Below, piece after piece: positions 7,905 through 16,002 of a stretch of DNA of 64,000 nt. The position numbers and the translations under genes are program-made. The DNA comes from Ruminococcus sp. (GTDB lineage Bacteria; Bacillota_A; Clostridia; Oscillospirales; Ruminococcaceae). The number at the start of each line of letters is the position of its first letter. Within the stretch, counting starts at the first letter, position 1. Under the pieces are notes generated by a model. That model did not search any database, was not told the origin of the DNA, and saw only the letters and a program-made list of their open reading frames with translations. The stretch lies in NCBI RefSeq assembly GCF_016283395.1, contig NZ_JAEEMU010000036.1:1-64000 (forward strand), read 5' to 3'.

Positions 7905-7965
7905 ATGGATAGTAAGCAGTTTTACTGCGATAAATCGGAATTTAACTGTGAAAGGGGTGTTGCGT

Positions 7966-8037
7966 ATGAAAACGATAATAATAAAAACGAATCAAAAGAG
8001 TGAAATAGATAATATAGGAGGATTATCATTTGATTAA
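7966..8037 (+). CDS. Short upstream ORF (23 codons) overlapping the GNAT start
   Basis: An ATG with GAAAGGGG upstream opens a 23-codon Ile/Lys/Asn-rich frame that covers the GNAT ribosome site and overlaps its TTG start. Such placement suggests a leader peptide that couples or attenuates translation, as for several antibiotic-resistance genes. There is no homology support. Confidence 0.35.
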   Translation: MKTIIIKTNQKSEIDNIGGLSFD

Positions 8038-8548
8038 AATTGAATTATTATCAGAAAGAAATTTCTGTTTAGAATCATTGGATTTATATAACAGAAAACA
8101 GAATGTAAATAAAGTATATCGAAGAATAGACGGAGAATATACATTAGTAGAATGCAAATATACCGAAGATTGGGATCTAAACAAAAAGCGTTCTGTGGCA
8201 AAGCAAATAAGCAGTGATGATTATATTACATACGTTGCATTAGATAATGAAAAAGTTGTTGGCTTTATAGGGCTATTAAGGAAACTAAATGGTCCATACA
8301 TGATTCTTGATATGATGCAGGTATCTTCTGAATGTAGAGGTCAAGGTGTTGGTAGACAATTATTTGAAGTAGGAAAAGCTGAAGCAAGAAAAGCTGGTGC
8401 AGAGGCTTTGTACATATCTGCTTGTTCTTCTGAGGAGACGATTGCATTTTACAGAGCAATGGGAAGTGGCCTGGCAAGTAATCCTATAAAAGAAATTGCT
8501 GAAGAGGAACCATTTGACCTTCAGATGATTTGTCCTGTGAAAGATTAA
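8030..8548 (+). CDS. GNAT-family N-acetyltransferase
   Basis: This 172-residue protein has the GNAT acetyl-CoA-binding motif QVSSECRGQGVGRQLF (about 98-113, R/Q-x-x-G-x-G/A) and the C-terminal ALYISACSSEETIAFYRAMG segment. It transfers an acetyl group from acetyl-CoA to an unidentified amine, possibly an antibiotic or a protein N-terminus. The only well-placed ribosome site, AGGAGGA at 8017-8023, points to a TTG start at 8030. The gene is clearly AT-richer than its neighbours and lies among gene debris, which suggests transfer. Confidence 0.82.
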   Translation: MIKIELLSERNFCLESLDLYNRKQNVNKVYRRIDGEYTLVECKYTEDWDLNKKRSVAKQISSDDYITYVALDNEKVVGFIGLLRKLNGPYMILDMMQVSSECRGQGVGRQLFEVGKAEARKAGAEALYISACSSEETIAFYRAMGSGLASNPIKEIAEEEPFDLQMICPVKD

Positions 8549-8559
8549 GTGGTGATTAA

Positions 8560-8645
8560 ATTCTGATTCAGCTTAGTACCATGACAGATCAAAACTTATG
8601 AAAAAATGATACAGATAGCCCCCGCAATAGCGGGGACATTTATAT
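8560..8645 (+). repeat. Dispersed 3'-end repeat with hairpin, copy B
   Basis: This is the partner of 3541-3625. The CCCCGC/GCGGGG hairpin is at 8620-8635 and can terminate GNAT transcription. Confidence 0.65.
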
Positions 8646-8675
8646 TAGAAAGCTCTTATATTAGAAAAAATCTTA

Positions 8676-8716
8676 GAAAAAAACGAAAAAAGCACTTCCG
8701 ATTTCTCAGAAGTGCC
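8676..8716 (-). terminator. Terminator of the truncated tRNA-His
   Basis: On the minus strand GCACTTC/GAAGTGC (8692-8698, 8709-8715) is followed by a long T-rich tract. Confidence 0.7.
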
Positions 8717-8727
8717 TATTTCATGAG

Positions 8728-8778
8728 GGTGGGAGATGGGATTCGAACCCACGGTCTTCGGGACCACAAGCCGACGCT
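8728..8778 (-). pseudogene. 3' fragment of tRNA-His (attachment-site scar)
   Basis: The minus strand holds the last ~51 nt of a tRNA: anticodon loop TTGTGGT (GTG, His), variable loop, T arm GTGGG-TTCGAAT-CCCAT, acceptor strand CTCCCAC and C73, the discriminator base typical of tRNA-His. The D arm and 5' acceptor strand are absent; upstream bases do not pair with CTCCCAC. tRNA 3' ends are common integration targets of tyrosine recombinases, so this is probably an att remnant. No integrase gene is adjacent. Confidence 0.7.
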
Positions 8779-8810
8779 GACGGATTTTCGGCAGTTTCTT
8801 GTGTTTTAAT

Positions 8811-8911
8811 AGGATTCTGTTTTGTACCTATTTTTCGAGGGCTAAAGCTGATTTGACGCTTATTGCCTTTGCAGAAAAAATCTTAAAACTGTAGGAAAAG
8901 TGTAGGAAAAT
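8811..8911. repeat. Dispersed ~95-bp repeat, copy 1
   Basis: The segment starting AGGATTCTGTTTTGTACC and ending GTAGGAAAA matches 22451-22541 with a few changes. This copy has a second GTGTAGGAAAA unit. It lies next to the tRNA scar and may be a mobile-element end. Confidence 0.65.
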
Positions 8912-8957
8912 ATAGCAGACAATTACTGTTGATACTTCATTTTTCACTGGTTGCGAC

Positions 8958-9113
8958 ACAGGCTGCAATAAGCGAAAAGAAGTAATTCGGAAATACACAC
9001 AAATTGGCTATTTTACGTTGAATCTGGACGATGCTAAAGAATACCTTTACGCGAAGTCCACAAAGCGCAGAATACTAAGCTGGCGTGATATTCACGTTAA
9101 TGTGTTTATCTGA
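8958..9113 (+). pseudogene. Orphan 52-codon gene 3' end, copy 1
   Basis: The open frame has no start codon. It reads TGCN-RK-VI-KYTQIGYF and ends in SWRDIHVNVFI before TGA. The frame is repeated at 16259-16414 with the same length. Over the matched core the copies differ mostly at synonymous third positions, so it descends from a protein-coding gene end. The family is not recognised. A terminator follows. Confidence 0.6.
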
Positions 9114-9126
9114 ATAAAACAATAAG

Positions 9127-9159
9127 GCTCTCACAGTTTCGGCTGTGAGAGCTTTTTTT
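9127..9159 (+). terminator. Terminator after the orphan gene end, copy 1
   Basis: GCTCTCACAG/CTGTGAGAGC stem with a TTTCGG loop and seven T residues. Confidence 0.9.
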
Positions 9160-9215
9160 GTTATAAAAATGACCGCAGTTTATTCCTGCGGCTTTTTTCT
9201 GATTTTATGTTCGTC

Positions 9216-9511
9216 TTAATTTTTATGATTTGTTTTATTGTACTTGGCTATCTTTTTGAATTTCTCCTCTTTTGTAGCCAAGTATCCTTCGGCGTCTTCA
9301 GAATAAGCGTTTTCAATTTTCAGCTTTTCGTAAGATGATAGCCGTTCCTCTGAAAGTTCACCGTTTTCGATAGCGACCCGCACTGCATCATTCCGTTTTT
9401 ATGTATGACATGGTAAAGATCCTTTTCCTGCAAGACTACACGGCAGACAGTAAGGTCAGGGTATTCTTCGCTATATGCTTTATATACAGGCGGTAAGTTC
9501 TCTAACTTCAT
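9216..9511 (-). pseudogene. rsgA: rsgA remnant with internal deletion and frameshift
   Basis: The first ~41 codons (MKLENLPPVYKAYSEEYP, then VVLQEKDLYHVI) look like the N-terminal OB-fold start of a ribosome small-subunit GTPase. A one-base frame change near 9390 then gives NDAVRVAIENGELSEERL-SYEKL, the conserved C-terminal zinc-domain tail of RsgA, running to a stop at 9216. The central GTPase domain (G1-G4 motifs) is missing, so about 200 codons were lost. The same 5' end sits at 4018, fused to an SRAP fragment. Confidence 0.7.
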
Positions 9512-9533
9512 TTTTCTCTCCTATGTGTTCAGT

Positions 9534-9625
9534 GATTGCTTTTCGGAACTATGAAAAGCATTATTCCCTTTATCAACAACAACAAGAACGCAACTGTTGC
9601 CGCATAGGGTATTCTTGCTATCAAA
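9534..9625 (-). pseudogene. 3' fragment of the XRE/membrane regulator
   Basis: The minus strand encodes RIPYAATVAFLLLLIKGIMLF and a PKS-H tail, nearly identical to the end of the regulator at 4036-4653. The order of this fragment and the rsgA remnant copies the layout at 3980-4130, which shows a segmental duplication followed by decay. Confidence 0.75.
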
Positions 9626-9843
9626 GCATACATCTGTCAGAACCCCATAGCAATCTTTGTTTCCTGCATTTTATCTGTTCCCACCAGTTCTTCCAGAAGC
9701 ATGAACGACACAGCAGGTCCTGTCTGCGGACAGTCTTTTGGTTTGCGGCTTTGATATCGGGCTGTTGCAGGAATATATGGATGCAACTTACCCATTGAAA
9801 AATGCAACTTACTGCAAGAATAATACAGCTTACCTATAAATTG
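9626..9843. other. Degenerate spacer between the rsgA/XRE remnants and the GH9 promoter
   Basis: A minus-strand frame reads LLEELVGTDKMQETKIAMGF near 9640-9700 and looks like the end of an unidentified broken gene. Nothing else was recognised. Confidence 0.3.
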
Positions 9844-9872
9844 TTGACTTAAAGCGGAAATTTCCGTATAAT
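9844..9872 (+). promoter_or_regulatory. Sigma-A promoter with palindromic operator for the GH9-like gene
   Basis: TTGACT (9844-9849) and TATAAT (9867-9872) are 17 bases apart. The spacer holds the perfect palindrome CGGAAATTTCCG (about 9855-9866), placed where a bound repressor would block RNA polymerase. Confidence 0.75.
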
Positions 9873-9921
9873 GTAGCATATAGTACACGAAACTTTATTC
9901 ATGATAGTGGAGGGGAATGAC

Positions 9922-12672
9922 ATGAAAAAGCATTTTAAGAGGATCACCGCAGGACTGCTTGCAGCTGCAATGATTGTACCGATGAACAGCGTGATGGCAG
10001 GACCGATAACTGCATCAGCATATGAACTTCTTGGGGAGACAGAATTTGAAAGCAAGATTTTGCCATGGGCGACCGCAGAATCAGGAAATGCAAAGCAGGA
10101 AGCCGATATAAATGAAGGAGCAGCTCATATCACTGTGATAAAGCCTTACGGCGAAGAACACGGACAGTGGGAGCTTCAGTTCCGTCACGGCGGGCTGACC
10201 TTCAGTAAGGGACATGAATACAAAATCAGCTTCAGAGTAAAAGCAAAGCGTGAGGGGATGGCTTTGTGTTCCTATATCGGCAGTATCGACGGCAACAGAA
10301 GAATATTTGAGCTTGACGGAAAAACAAATGATATGCATATTGGCTATTCTTACGGCGGCAGCTGGGGAAAACCTGTTTCGCTTACGAACGAGTATCAGGA
10401 ATTCTCAGGTATATTCAAAGCTCCTGAGGATATTGAAGAAGAGGTTTACTGGATATTCAGCTATGCTGACGACGCTTCGGGCTTCGGTGGAAATGCAGAA
10501 GAAGGCGATGAACTGTGGTTCGATGATATGACCATTGAGGATATGTCGGAAACATCCGAAATACCTCCTGATCATGACCTTGGCATAATAGGACGAAGCA
10601 GCAGTGGTTTGGAGAATAACTACATCTCAGTCAACCAGCTGGGATACTATACAGGACTTTCCAAGAAGGCTGTTCTCAGCGATGACAAGGGAGCTTTCAG
10701 CAAGGATGCAAAGCCGATAACTCTCAGCGGAAGCTACGAGTTCGAGATAGTCAATGTAAAAGGAAATAATGTCGAGTTCACGGGAACAACAGGCGAGGCT
10801 GCGGCCGATCCCGATTCCGGTGATACCGTATGTAAGATAGATTTTACCGATTTCAACCATACCGGAGAGTATTACATCCGTATCAAGGACACTGAATGGC
10901 GTTCGTTCCCGTTCAGGATAGGGTATGATATTTATAGTGATACCGAAAACGATATGCTTACAAATGCGCTGAATTATTTTTACCAGAGCCGTTCAGGTCT
11001 GGATATTGAAAGCAAGTATATCACCTCGGGCGACAGCAGAGAACTGGCACACAGATTCAATAGGGATGAAGCTGTCGGATTTGTCAGGGATAAGTGGAGC
11101 AGTGAGTATCCCACAACTACGGAGAAAGCCGAAAACTTCACTGCAACGAGGATAGATACCGGCGGCGGCTGGTTTACAGGCAGTGACTTCGACAAGTATA
11201 TGACAGAGGGCGGCAGAGCTGTCTGGATCCTCCAGAATATGTATGAGCGTTCTCTGAAGACAAAAAACTGCGGAGATAAGTTTGCTGACGGTTCGGGAAT
11301 CGTTTCAGTACCGGAAAGCGGCAATGACATTCCCGACATACTCGATGAATGCAGATATGAACTTGACTTCATGTCAAAGATGAAAGTACAGTCCGATGCG
11401 AAGGAATGGGGAGATTTTGCAGGTCTGTATTATAACGATGCTCATGGAGTAGGGTTCAGTGCCAGACCGAAAGACTATGAGCATGAATATCATTCCTGCT
11501 ATATCGTTGACCCGCCCACATTTGCAGCAACTCTGAATTTTGCTGCCTGTGCAGCACAGGGCGCAAGACTTTGGGCGGATTATGATGCTGAATATGCAAA
11601 TGAACTGCTGACTGCTGCAAAGGATGCTTTCAAGGCATACTACAGGTTCCGCTATGATGCTTCGGAGGATGAGGCTCAGAATCCGGAATCGTTTTATCAG
11701 CCTGAATACAAGAGCGAGACAAGAGCGGTCGCCGCTGACTATGATGTCAGTGATGAAGTCTATTGGGCAGCCAGTGAGCTTTACATCACCGAAAAGCAAA
11801 TGGGTGGAGAAGATGCTGAGTTCTATCTGATGAATATGATGCAGCATAAAAACGCATTCAGTTTTAATTCAGGCGAAAGCGATACAGCCGGTTCTATGTC
11901 ACTGATCCTGAATAAGGAACTGCTCCCCGAAGATCAGGCCGGAAAGCTGGAGGGTTCGCTCGGAGAGCTTACAGGAAATATTTTCACATTCCAGTGTGAG
12001 ACCGGCTACAACTTACCAGAACTGTCAGACTACGGCTACGGTTCAAACGCTGATATCATAAACGATCTTATGCTGCTTGCGTATTCCGTTGATCAGAGTT
12101 TTGATATACACCGTCTCAATGGTATTGCTGACGGAATGGACTATCTTTTCGGCAACAATCCCATGTCATACTCGTTTGTAACAGGTTACGGCTCTTATCA
12201 CGTCAAGAACCCGTCAAGCAGATACTGGTCGAATGATACCGAAGAAGATCTGCCGCTCGCTCCTGACGGATTGCTCGTAAGCGGTCCCGATGCGGCAATT
12301 GAGGATAAGTATATGCGAGGCCTTGGTTTTGGTGAGGATACCGTGCCGCAAAGGTGCTATGCGGATTCAGCTTCGGCATGGTCCGTGAATACTGTTTCAG
12401 CCAGCATAAATGCAGGCTTTGCATGGATCGTATCGTATATGCAGGATACAGCCGGTTTCCTGCCTAAGAACCCCGATTTCGCAGGTGATGTCAATACCGA
12501 CGGAACATTCGATTTATCGGATGTTGTACTGGTACAGAAATGGCTGCTGGGAGTTCCCGGCACAGAGCTTGACTGCTGGGATGCGGCTGACTTCTGCAGG
12601 GACAACAAGCTGGACGTTATGGATCTTTGCCTTATGAAAAAGGCACTTCTCGAAAAAGAAGAAAATAGTTAA
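9922..12672 (+). CDS. Dockerin-bearing GH9-like protein with CBM4 and Ig-like modules
   Basis: This is a secreted cellulosomal protein of 916 residues. ATG 9922 follows GGAGGGG and opens a clear signal peptide (1-33); the upstream ATG 9901 does not. Order: CBM4/9-like jelly roll about 35-208; Ig-like N-terminal module of theme D GH9 (starting ISVNQLGYY) about 235-335; GH9 (alpha/alpha)6 barrel about 340-850; dockerin 853-916. The barrel keeps the GGW..D.KY region with Asp422 at the catalytic-base position, but the other Asp of DAGD is Thr419. The C-terminal NEV motif that carries the catalytic acid reads SVNTV (Thr824). The HHR substrate motif reads SSRYW. The protein may be a cellulose-binding or inactive GH9, or have altered catalysis. 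Strong hairpin at 12705 downstream. Confidence 0.85.
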   Translation: MKKHFKRITAGLLAAAMIVPMNSVMAGPITASAYELLGETEFESKILPWATAESGNAKQEADINEGAAHITVIKPYGEEHGQWELQFRHGGLTFSKGHEYKISFRVKAKREGMALCSYIGSIDGNRRIFELDGKTNDMHIGYSYGGSWGKPVSLTNEYQEFSGIFKAPEDIEEEVYWIFSYADDASGFGGNAEEGDELWFDDMTIEDMSETSEIPPDHDLGIIGRSSSGLENNYISVNQLGYYTGLSKKAVLSDDKGAFSKDAKPITLSGSYEFEIVNVKGNNVEFTGTTGEAAADPDSGDTVCKIDFTDFNHTGEYYIRIKDTEWRSFPFRIGYDIYSDTENDMLTNALNYFYQSRSGLDIESKYITSGDSRELAHRFNRDEAVGFVRDKWSSEYPTTTEKAENFTATRIDTGGGWFTGSDFDKYMTEGGRAVWILQNMYERSLKTKNCGDKFADGSGIVSVPESGNDIPDILDECRYELDFMSKMKVQSDAKEWGDFAGLYYNDAHGVGFSARPKDYEHEYHSCYIVDPPTFAATLNFAACAAQGARLWADYDAEYANELLTAAKDAFKAYYRFRYDASEDEAQNPESFYQPEYKSETRAVAADYDVSDEVYWAASELYITEKQMGGEDAEFYLMNMMQHKNAFSFNSGESDTAGSMSLILNKELLPEDQAGKLEGSLGELTGNIFTFQCETGYNLPELSDYGYGSNADIINDLMLLAYSVDQSFDIHRLNGIADGMDYLFGNNPMSYSFVTGYGSYHVKNPSSRYWSNDTEEDLPLAPDGLLVSGPDAAIEDKYMRGLGFGEDTVPQRCYADSASAWSVNTVSASINAGFAWIVSYMQDTAGFLPKNPDFAGDVNTDGTFDLSDVVLVQKWLLGVPGTELDCWDAADFCRDNKLDVMDLCLMKKALLEKEENS

Positions 12673-12704
12673 TGCTATCCCGCAAGGGGACAAATCAGAT
12701 AATG

Positions 12705-12745
12705 CCGATACCTGTAAGAGGATGCTTACAGGTGTCGGTACAAAG
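12705..12745 (+). terminator. Hairpin after the GH9-like gene
   Basis: CCGATACCTGTAAG (12705-12718) pairs with CTTACAGGTGTCGG (12725-12738). The T tract is weak, so it may be a terminator or an RNA-stabilising hairpin. Confidence 0.6.
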
Positions 12746-12919
12746 TTCCCTTTTTCACATATATCATTCCACAGTAAACAGTTGTAAGGAGAGGGCTTGA
12801 GGAGAAACTATATAGATTTGTACTTATGATTATTTCACTACTGGGAAAACATCGATCCGCAACTAAGAAAACATTAATCTGTATCAAGAAACGCATCAAT
12901 ACGTAATGGAGGTATCAAA

Positions 12920-15559
12920 ATGAAAACAAGGCTGACTGCACTCCTTATATCAGGAGTAATGTTAACGACCGCAGCGGCAGCTATGCCTGTACCGTCGGCT
13001 TACAGTTCAGAGACTTATGAGGTGCTGAAAAAAGGCGATATGAGAATAACGCTCGTTGACTATTACACAGGCAATCCAATCAAATTTGACGGTTATGCCG
13101 AGCCGTCACTCTGGTCGGATATCACTTATTTAACACCGAATGGCAAAGTATCTTCCGGACCGATCTCCTATATGTACGAAAATTCCATGATATGGGAGAA
13201 TATGGCTGATTATTTCAAAGCGGACAGCTTTGAATTCGGCTTGAACTGGGGTGGACTGCCGGAAGGTTATTCGATTCCCGATGAATCTGTTGACCGTGCA
13301 GGCTATTTCAACGGAAAGAGCGTTCCTGACAATTTCGTCACCGTTACAAAATATGACAACGGATCTGCTGATGTTGAATTCAGACTGATAAACAAGAACA
13401 AAAGGCCTGCCGCCAAAGAGGATTATGAGTCTGTAATAGGCACTCTGCCCGACTGGACACCTCTGGATTTTGCCGACGCAATGCATTTTTATAATGAACA
13501 CGGTAAATGCTATTTGGAGGACAACTTCATATGCCTTGTCAAACCTATTCTCAAATCAGAGATAGATAAGTATGGTATTCGTATATCCGGAAGTATGACA
13601 GATGTCAATACTCCGGCAGGTACAGTAAGAAAGATATATGAGGTCGAGATACCTGAAAAGCCCGCTCCTTCCGATGAAAAGGCAGTACAGGAATATGAAG
13701 ATTACTGCGACCGTCTTGGAATATATTCCCGTGATTACAGTTTCTTTGAAGAATATGCAAAAAAAGAAGACCCCTATGTATTTGAATTTAGAATGTTTAG
13801 GGTACTTGAAGGCTATGACCTGACGATCGAAAGCTATGAAAAAGACGGCGATGAGATCAGGGTCATGAATACATACACTTTTGAGAATACCGACGGTGAT
13901 ACTGTCGAGACTGATATAAACAAATGGCTGCCCGATTGTAAATCTGAATGTCATTTCTTTGCAAGTCCTGCAATTTATGGAAACTACATTGCATACCACT
14001 CAACAGAAAAAAATTATCCCGGTACTGTTCTTAAAGTTGAACAAAAGGGAGAAGGTGCGGTTGAAAAAGAGTATGAATCTGAATGTTCAAGTTTTTCACT
14101 TGTGCCGTCAGACGGCGACGAACCCGAATATGTAAGAGTGTATAAACCCGTTGCGGACGGCAGGCTCAACATAAGATTTATAGTCGGCAAAGAGGGAGAG
14201 GAACCTTTCGATCAGGCGGAATTTGACTGCGGGATAAAAAACAACTGCTCGGAGATAATAAACTATAAAGGACATACAGTCTTTACATTTATCGACAAAG
14301 ACACAGGTGAACTTATTCCTGAACCAAAGTCCGGCGAAAAATTCTTTTTCATAGGCAATTATTTCCGTGAACCGCTGTCAGGTCAGATATTCAGTATCAC
14401 ATCAAATCCGTGTGCTATAAAAACATTGCACACATACAATAAGAATGATAACTATACTTTCAATATGAAAACAGCGTCAGGACGTTATGATCTGCCCGAG
14501 TTTGAAGTAACATCCGAAAATTCAGATTGTATGGACATAACCTGCAAACTGAAATGGATACCGGACGGAGATGCAAACAATGACGGAGAATTCAGCATTG
14601 CCGATGCTGTTCTGCTGCAAAAATGGCTGTTATCAGATAATGAAACAAAGCTGAACGATGGGAAAGCTCTTGATTTCTGCCGTGACAATACAATTGATGT
14701 ATTCGATCTTATCCTTATGAAAAAGCAACTTACAAAGAAAAATATCACCGAATATATAGAACCTGAAAAAAAGAACTTATACGGTTATCCGCTTATCGTC
14801 GAAAAAGATGATCTGAAAATGTATCTTGGCCCCGATGAAAATTATCCTTGTGTCGCAGCATTACCGAAAAATACTGAACTTTACGAAATCGGCTATAATA
14901 CAGATAACGATAACTGGCTGTTTACCGAATATAAAGGAAAGTCAGGCTGGGTAAGGACTATCAGCGAAAACGGTGAATGGAACGTCAGATTTTTAGAAAT
15001 GGCTGATAAGCCTGTTATTTATCTATATCCCGAAAAGGAGACGGATGTTCATGTTGAACTTGAACTTACAGAATCCGAACTTTCGACAACTTATCCGAAG
15101 TATAATAACGGCTGGGATGTTACAGCTTATCCTGACGGTTCACTTCTGAACAAGGCTGACGGCACACATCACAAATACCTTTTCTGGGACAGCAAAAACT
15201 GCCGTACAAGATTTGATCTTTCTCAGGGATTCTGTGTTGCAGGAAGTGATACCGAAGCTTTCTTCAAGGAAAAGCTATCGTATATGGGAATGACCGAAGA
15301 AGAAATGAATGAATTCATTGTATACTGGCTGCCGAGAATGGAGCATAACAGATATAATCTCATTTCGTTCCAGGGCGATGTATATACCGAGTCTGCGAAA
15401 CTGAACATAACTCCGCAGCCTGACAGCTTATGCAGGACATTCATGGCATATGTTCCGCTTGAAAATGCTGTTGAAATTGAACCGCAGCAGCTTGACACCT
15501 TTGAAAGAAACGGATTTGCAGTTTTGGAATGGGGCGGATGTGAAATAAAAAGCCGTTGA
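12920..15559 (+). CDS. Secreted protein with internal dockerin, SH3-like and KPVIYLYP C-terminal domain
   Basis: This is an 879-residue secreted protein with GGAGG before the ATG and a signal peptide of about 29 residues. Residues 30-540 form a beta-rich region I cannot assign. A dockerin sits at about 548-608: GDANNDGEF gives a good first loop, CRDNTIDVFDL a degenerate second. A bacterial SH3-like segment (KMYLGPDENYPCVAALP ... GKSGWV) covers about 615-690. From 697 there is the conserved KPVIYLYPEK domain, with YNNGWDV, YLFWDS, MEHNRYNLISFQ and VLEWGG, seen at the C-termini of many Firmicute surface proteins of unknown function. No catalytic motif was found. It follows the GH9-like gene by 250 bp and may be expressed with it. 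Confidence 0.75.
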   Translation: MKTRLTALLISGVMLTTAAAAMPVPSAYSSETYEVLKKGDMRITLVDYYTGNPIKFDGYAEPSLWSDITYLTPNGKVSSGPISYMYENSMIWENMADYFKADSFEFGLNWGGLPEGYSIPDESVDRAGYFNGKSVPDNFVTVTKYDNGSADVEFRLINKNKRPAAKEDYESVIGTLPDWTPLDFADAMHFYNEHGKCYLEDNFICLVKPILKSEIDKYGIRISGSMTDVNTPAGTVRKIYEVEIPEKPAPSDEKAVQEYEDYCDRLGIYSRDYSFFEEYAKKEDPYVFEFRMFRVLEGYDLTIESYEKDGDEIRVMNTYTFENTDGDTVETDINKWLPDCKSECHFFASPAIYGNYIAYHSTEKNYPGTVLKVEQKGEGAVEKEYESECSSFSLVPSDGDEPEYVRVYKPVADGRLNIRFIVGKEGEEPFDQAEFDCGIKNNCSEIINYKGHTVFTFIDKDTGELIPEPKSGEKFFFIGNYFREPLSGQIFSITSNPCAIKTLHTYNKNDNYTFNMKTASGRYDLPEFEVTSENSDCMDITCKLKWIPDGDANNDGEFSIADAVLLQKWLLSDNETKLNDGKALDFCRDNTIDVFDLILMKKQLTKKNITEYIEPEKKNLYGYPLIVEKDDLKMYLGPDENYPCVAALPKNTELYEIGYNTDNDNWLFTEYKGKSGWVRTISENGEWNVRFLEMADKPVIYLYPEKETDVHVELELTESELSTTYPKYNNGWDVTAYPDGSLLNKADGTHHKYLFWDSKNCRTRFDLSQGFCVAGSDTEAFFKEKLSYMGMTEEEMNEFIVYWLPRMEHNRYNLISFQGDVYTESAKLNITPQPDSLCRTFMAYVPLENAVEIEPQQLDTFERNGFAVLEWGGCEIKSR

Positions 15560-15676
15560 ATATTAGAAATATTAAATAGCGAATACACATGAGACTTAAA
15601 AACTTCCTGATAGCTGTTAAAGATATCGGAAGATAAGAAGTCGATAGAGACACTGACGTTGGTTTCTCAAAACGTA

Positions 15677-15705
15677 TTGACAAAATTCTATATGTGCGAT
15701 ATAAT
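15677..15705 (+). promoter_or_regulatory. Consensus promoter ahead of the ArsR remnant
   Basis: TTGACA (15677-15682) and TATAAT (15700-15705), 17-base spacer. Confidence 0.7.
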
Positions 15706-15734
15706 ATAGAAAATCTTCAATGTGAAGTGAGAAA

Positions 15735-15821
15735 GTGGAGCTTTCAAACGAGCAGATCACAGTAGTATTCAAAGCCCTGTGTGATGAAAACAGAGTACAG
15801 ATATTCAGAATTATGCTGTAA
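15735..15821 (+). pseudogene. Truncated ArsR-family regulator
   Basis: A 28-codon frame reads ITVVFKALCDENRVQIFRIML and then stops. This is the first helix region of an ArsR/SmtB winged helix, which is normally about 100 residues. The recognition helix is gone. Confidence 0.65.
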
Positions 15822-15900
15822 ATGAAATGTCCGTGGGAACACGTACATTTTATTTATAGTATATATAGATAAATTCGAATATATTTATCGGAGATGAATT

Positions 15901-16002
15901 ATGACACACACAGAAATTGCAAGTGAGCTTTTCTCAAAGCGGTATTACTGCTCTCAGTCGGTGCTGGCAGCATTTGCCGAGGAGCTTGAAATGACAAAGT
16001 AA
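15901..16002 (+). pseudogene. Truncated C_GCAxxG_C_C family (redox-active) protein
   Basis: GGAG precedes an ATG that opens a 33-codon frame with the family start (EIASELFSKRYYCSQSVLAAFAEEL). It then stops, losing the GCAxxG and later Cys motifs. Intact members are about 150 residues and often sit next to ArsR-type regulators, as here. Confidence 0.65.

Noticed and set aside
8606..8809. 67-codon plus-strand ORF containing VGDGIRTHGLRDHKP
   Set aside because: This is the familiar false peptide made by reading the antisense of a tRNA 3' end; the true feature is the tRNA-His fragment.
11374..11847. 157-codon minus-strand ORF within the GH9-like gene
   Set aside because: Antisense shadow; Ile/Ser/Leu-rich composition and no ribosome site.
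13556..13999. 147-codon minus-strand ORF in the KPVIYLYP protein gene
   Set aside because: Antisense shadow of an acidic coding region; no start signal.
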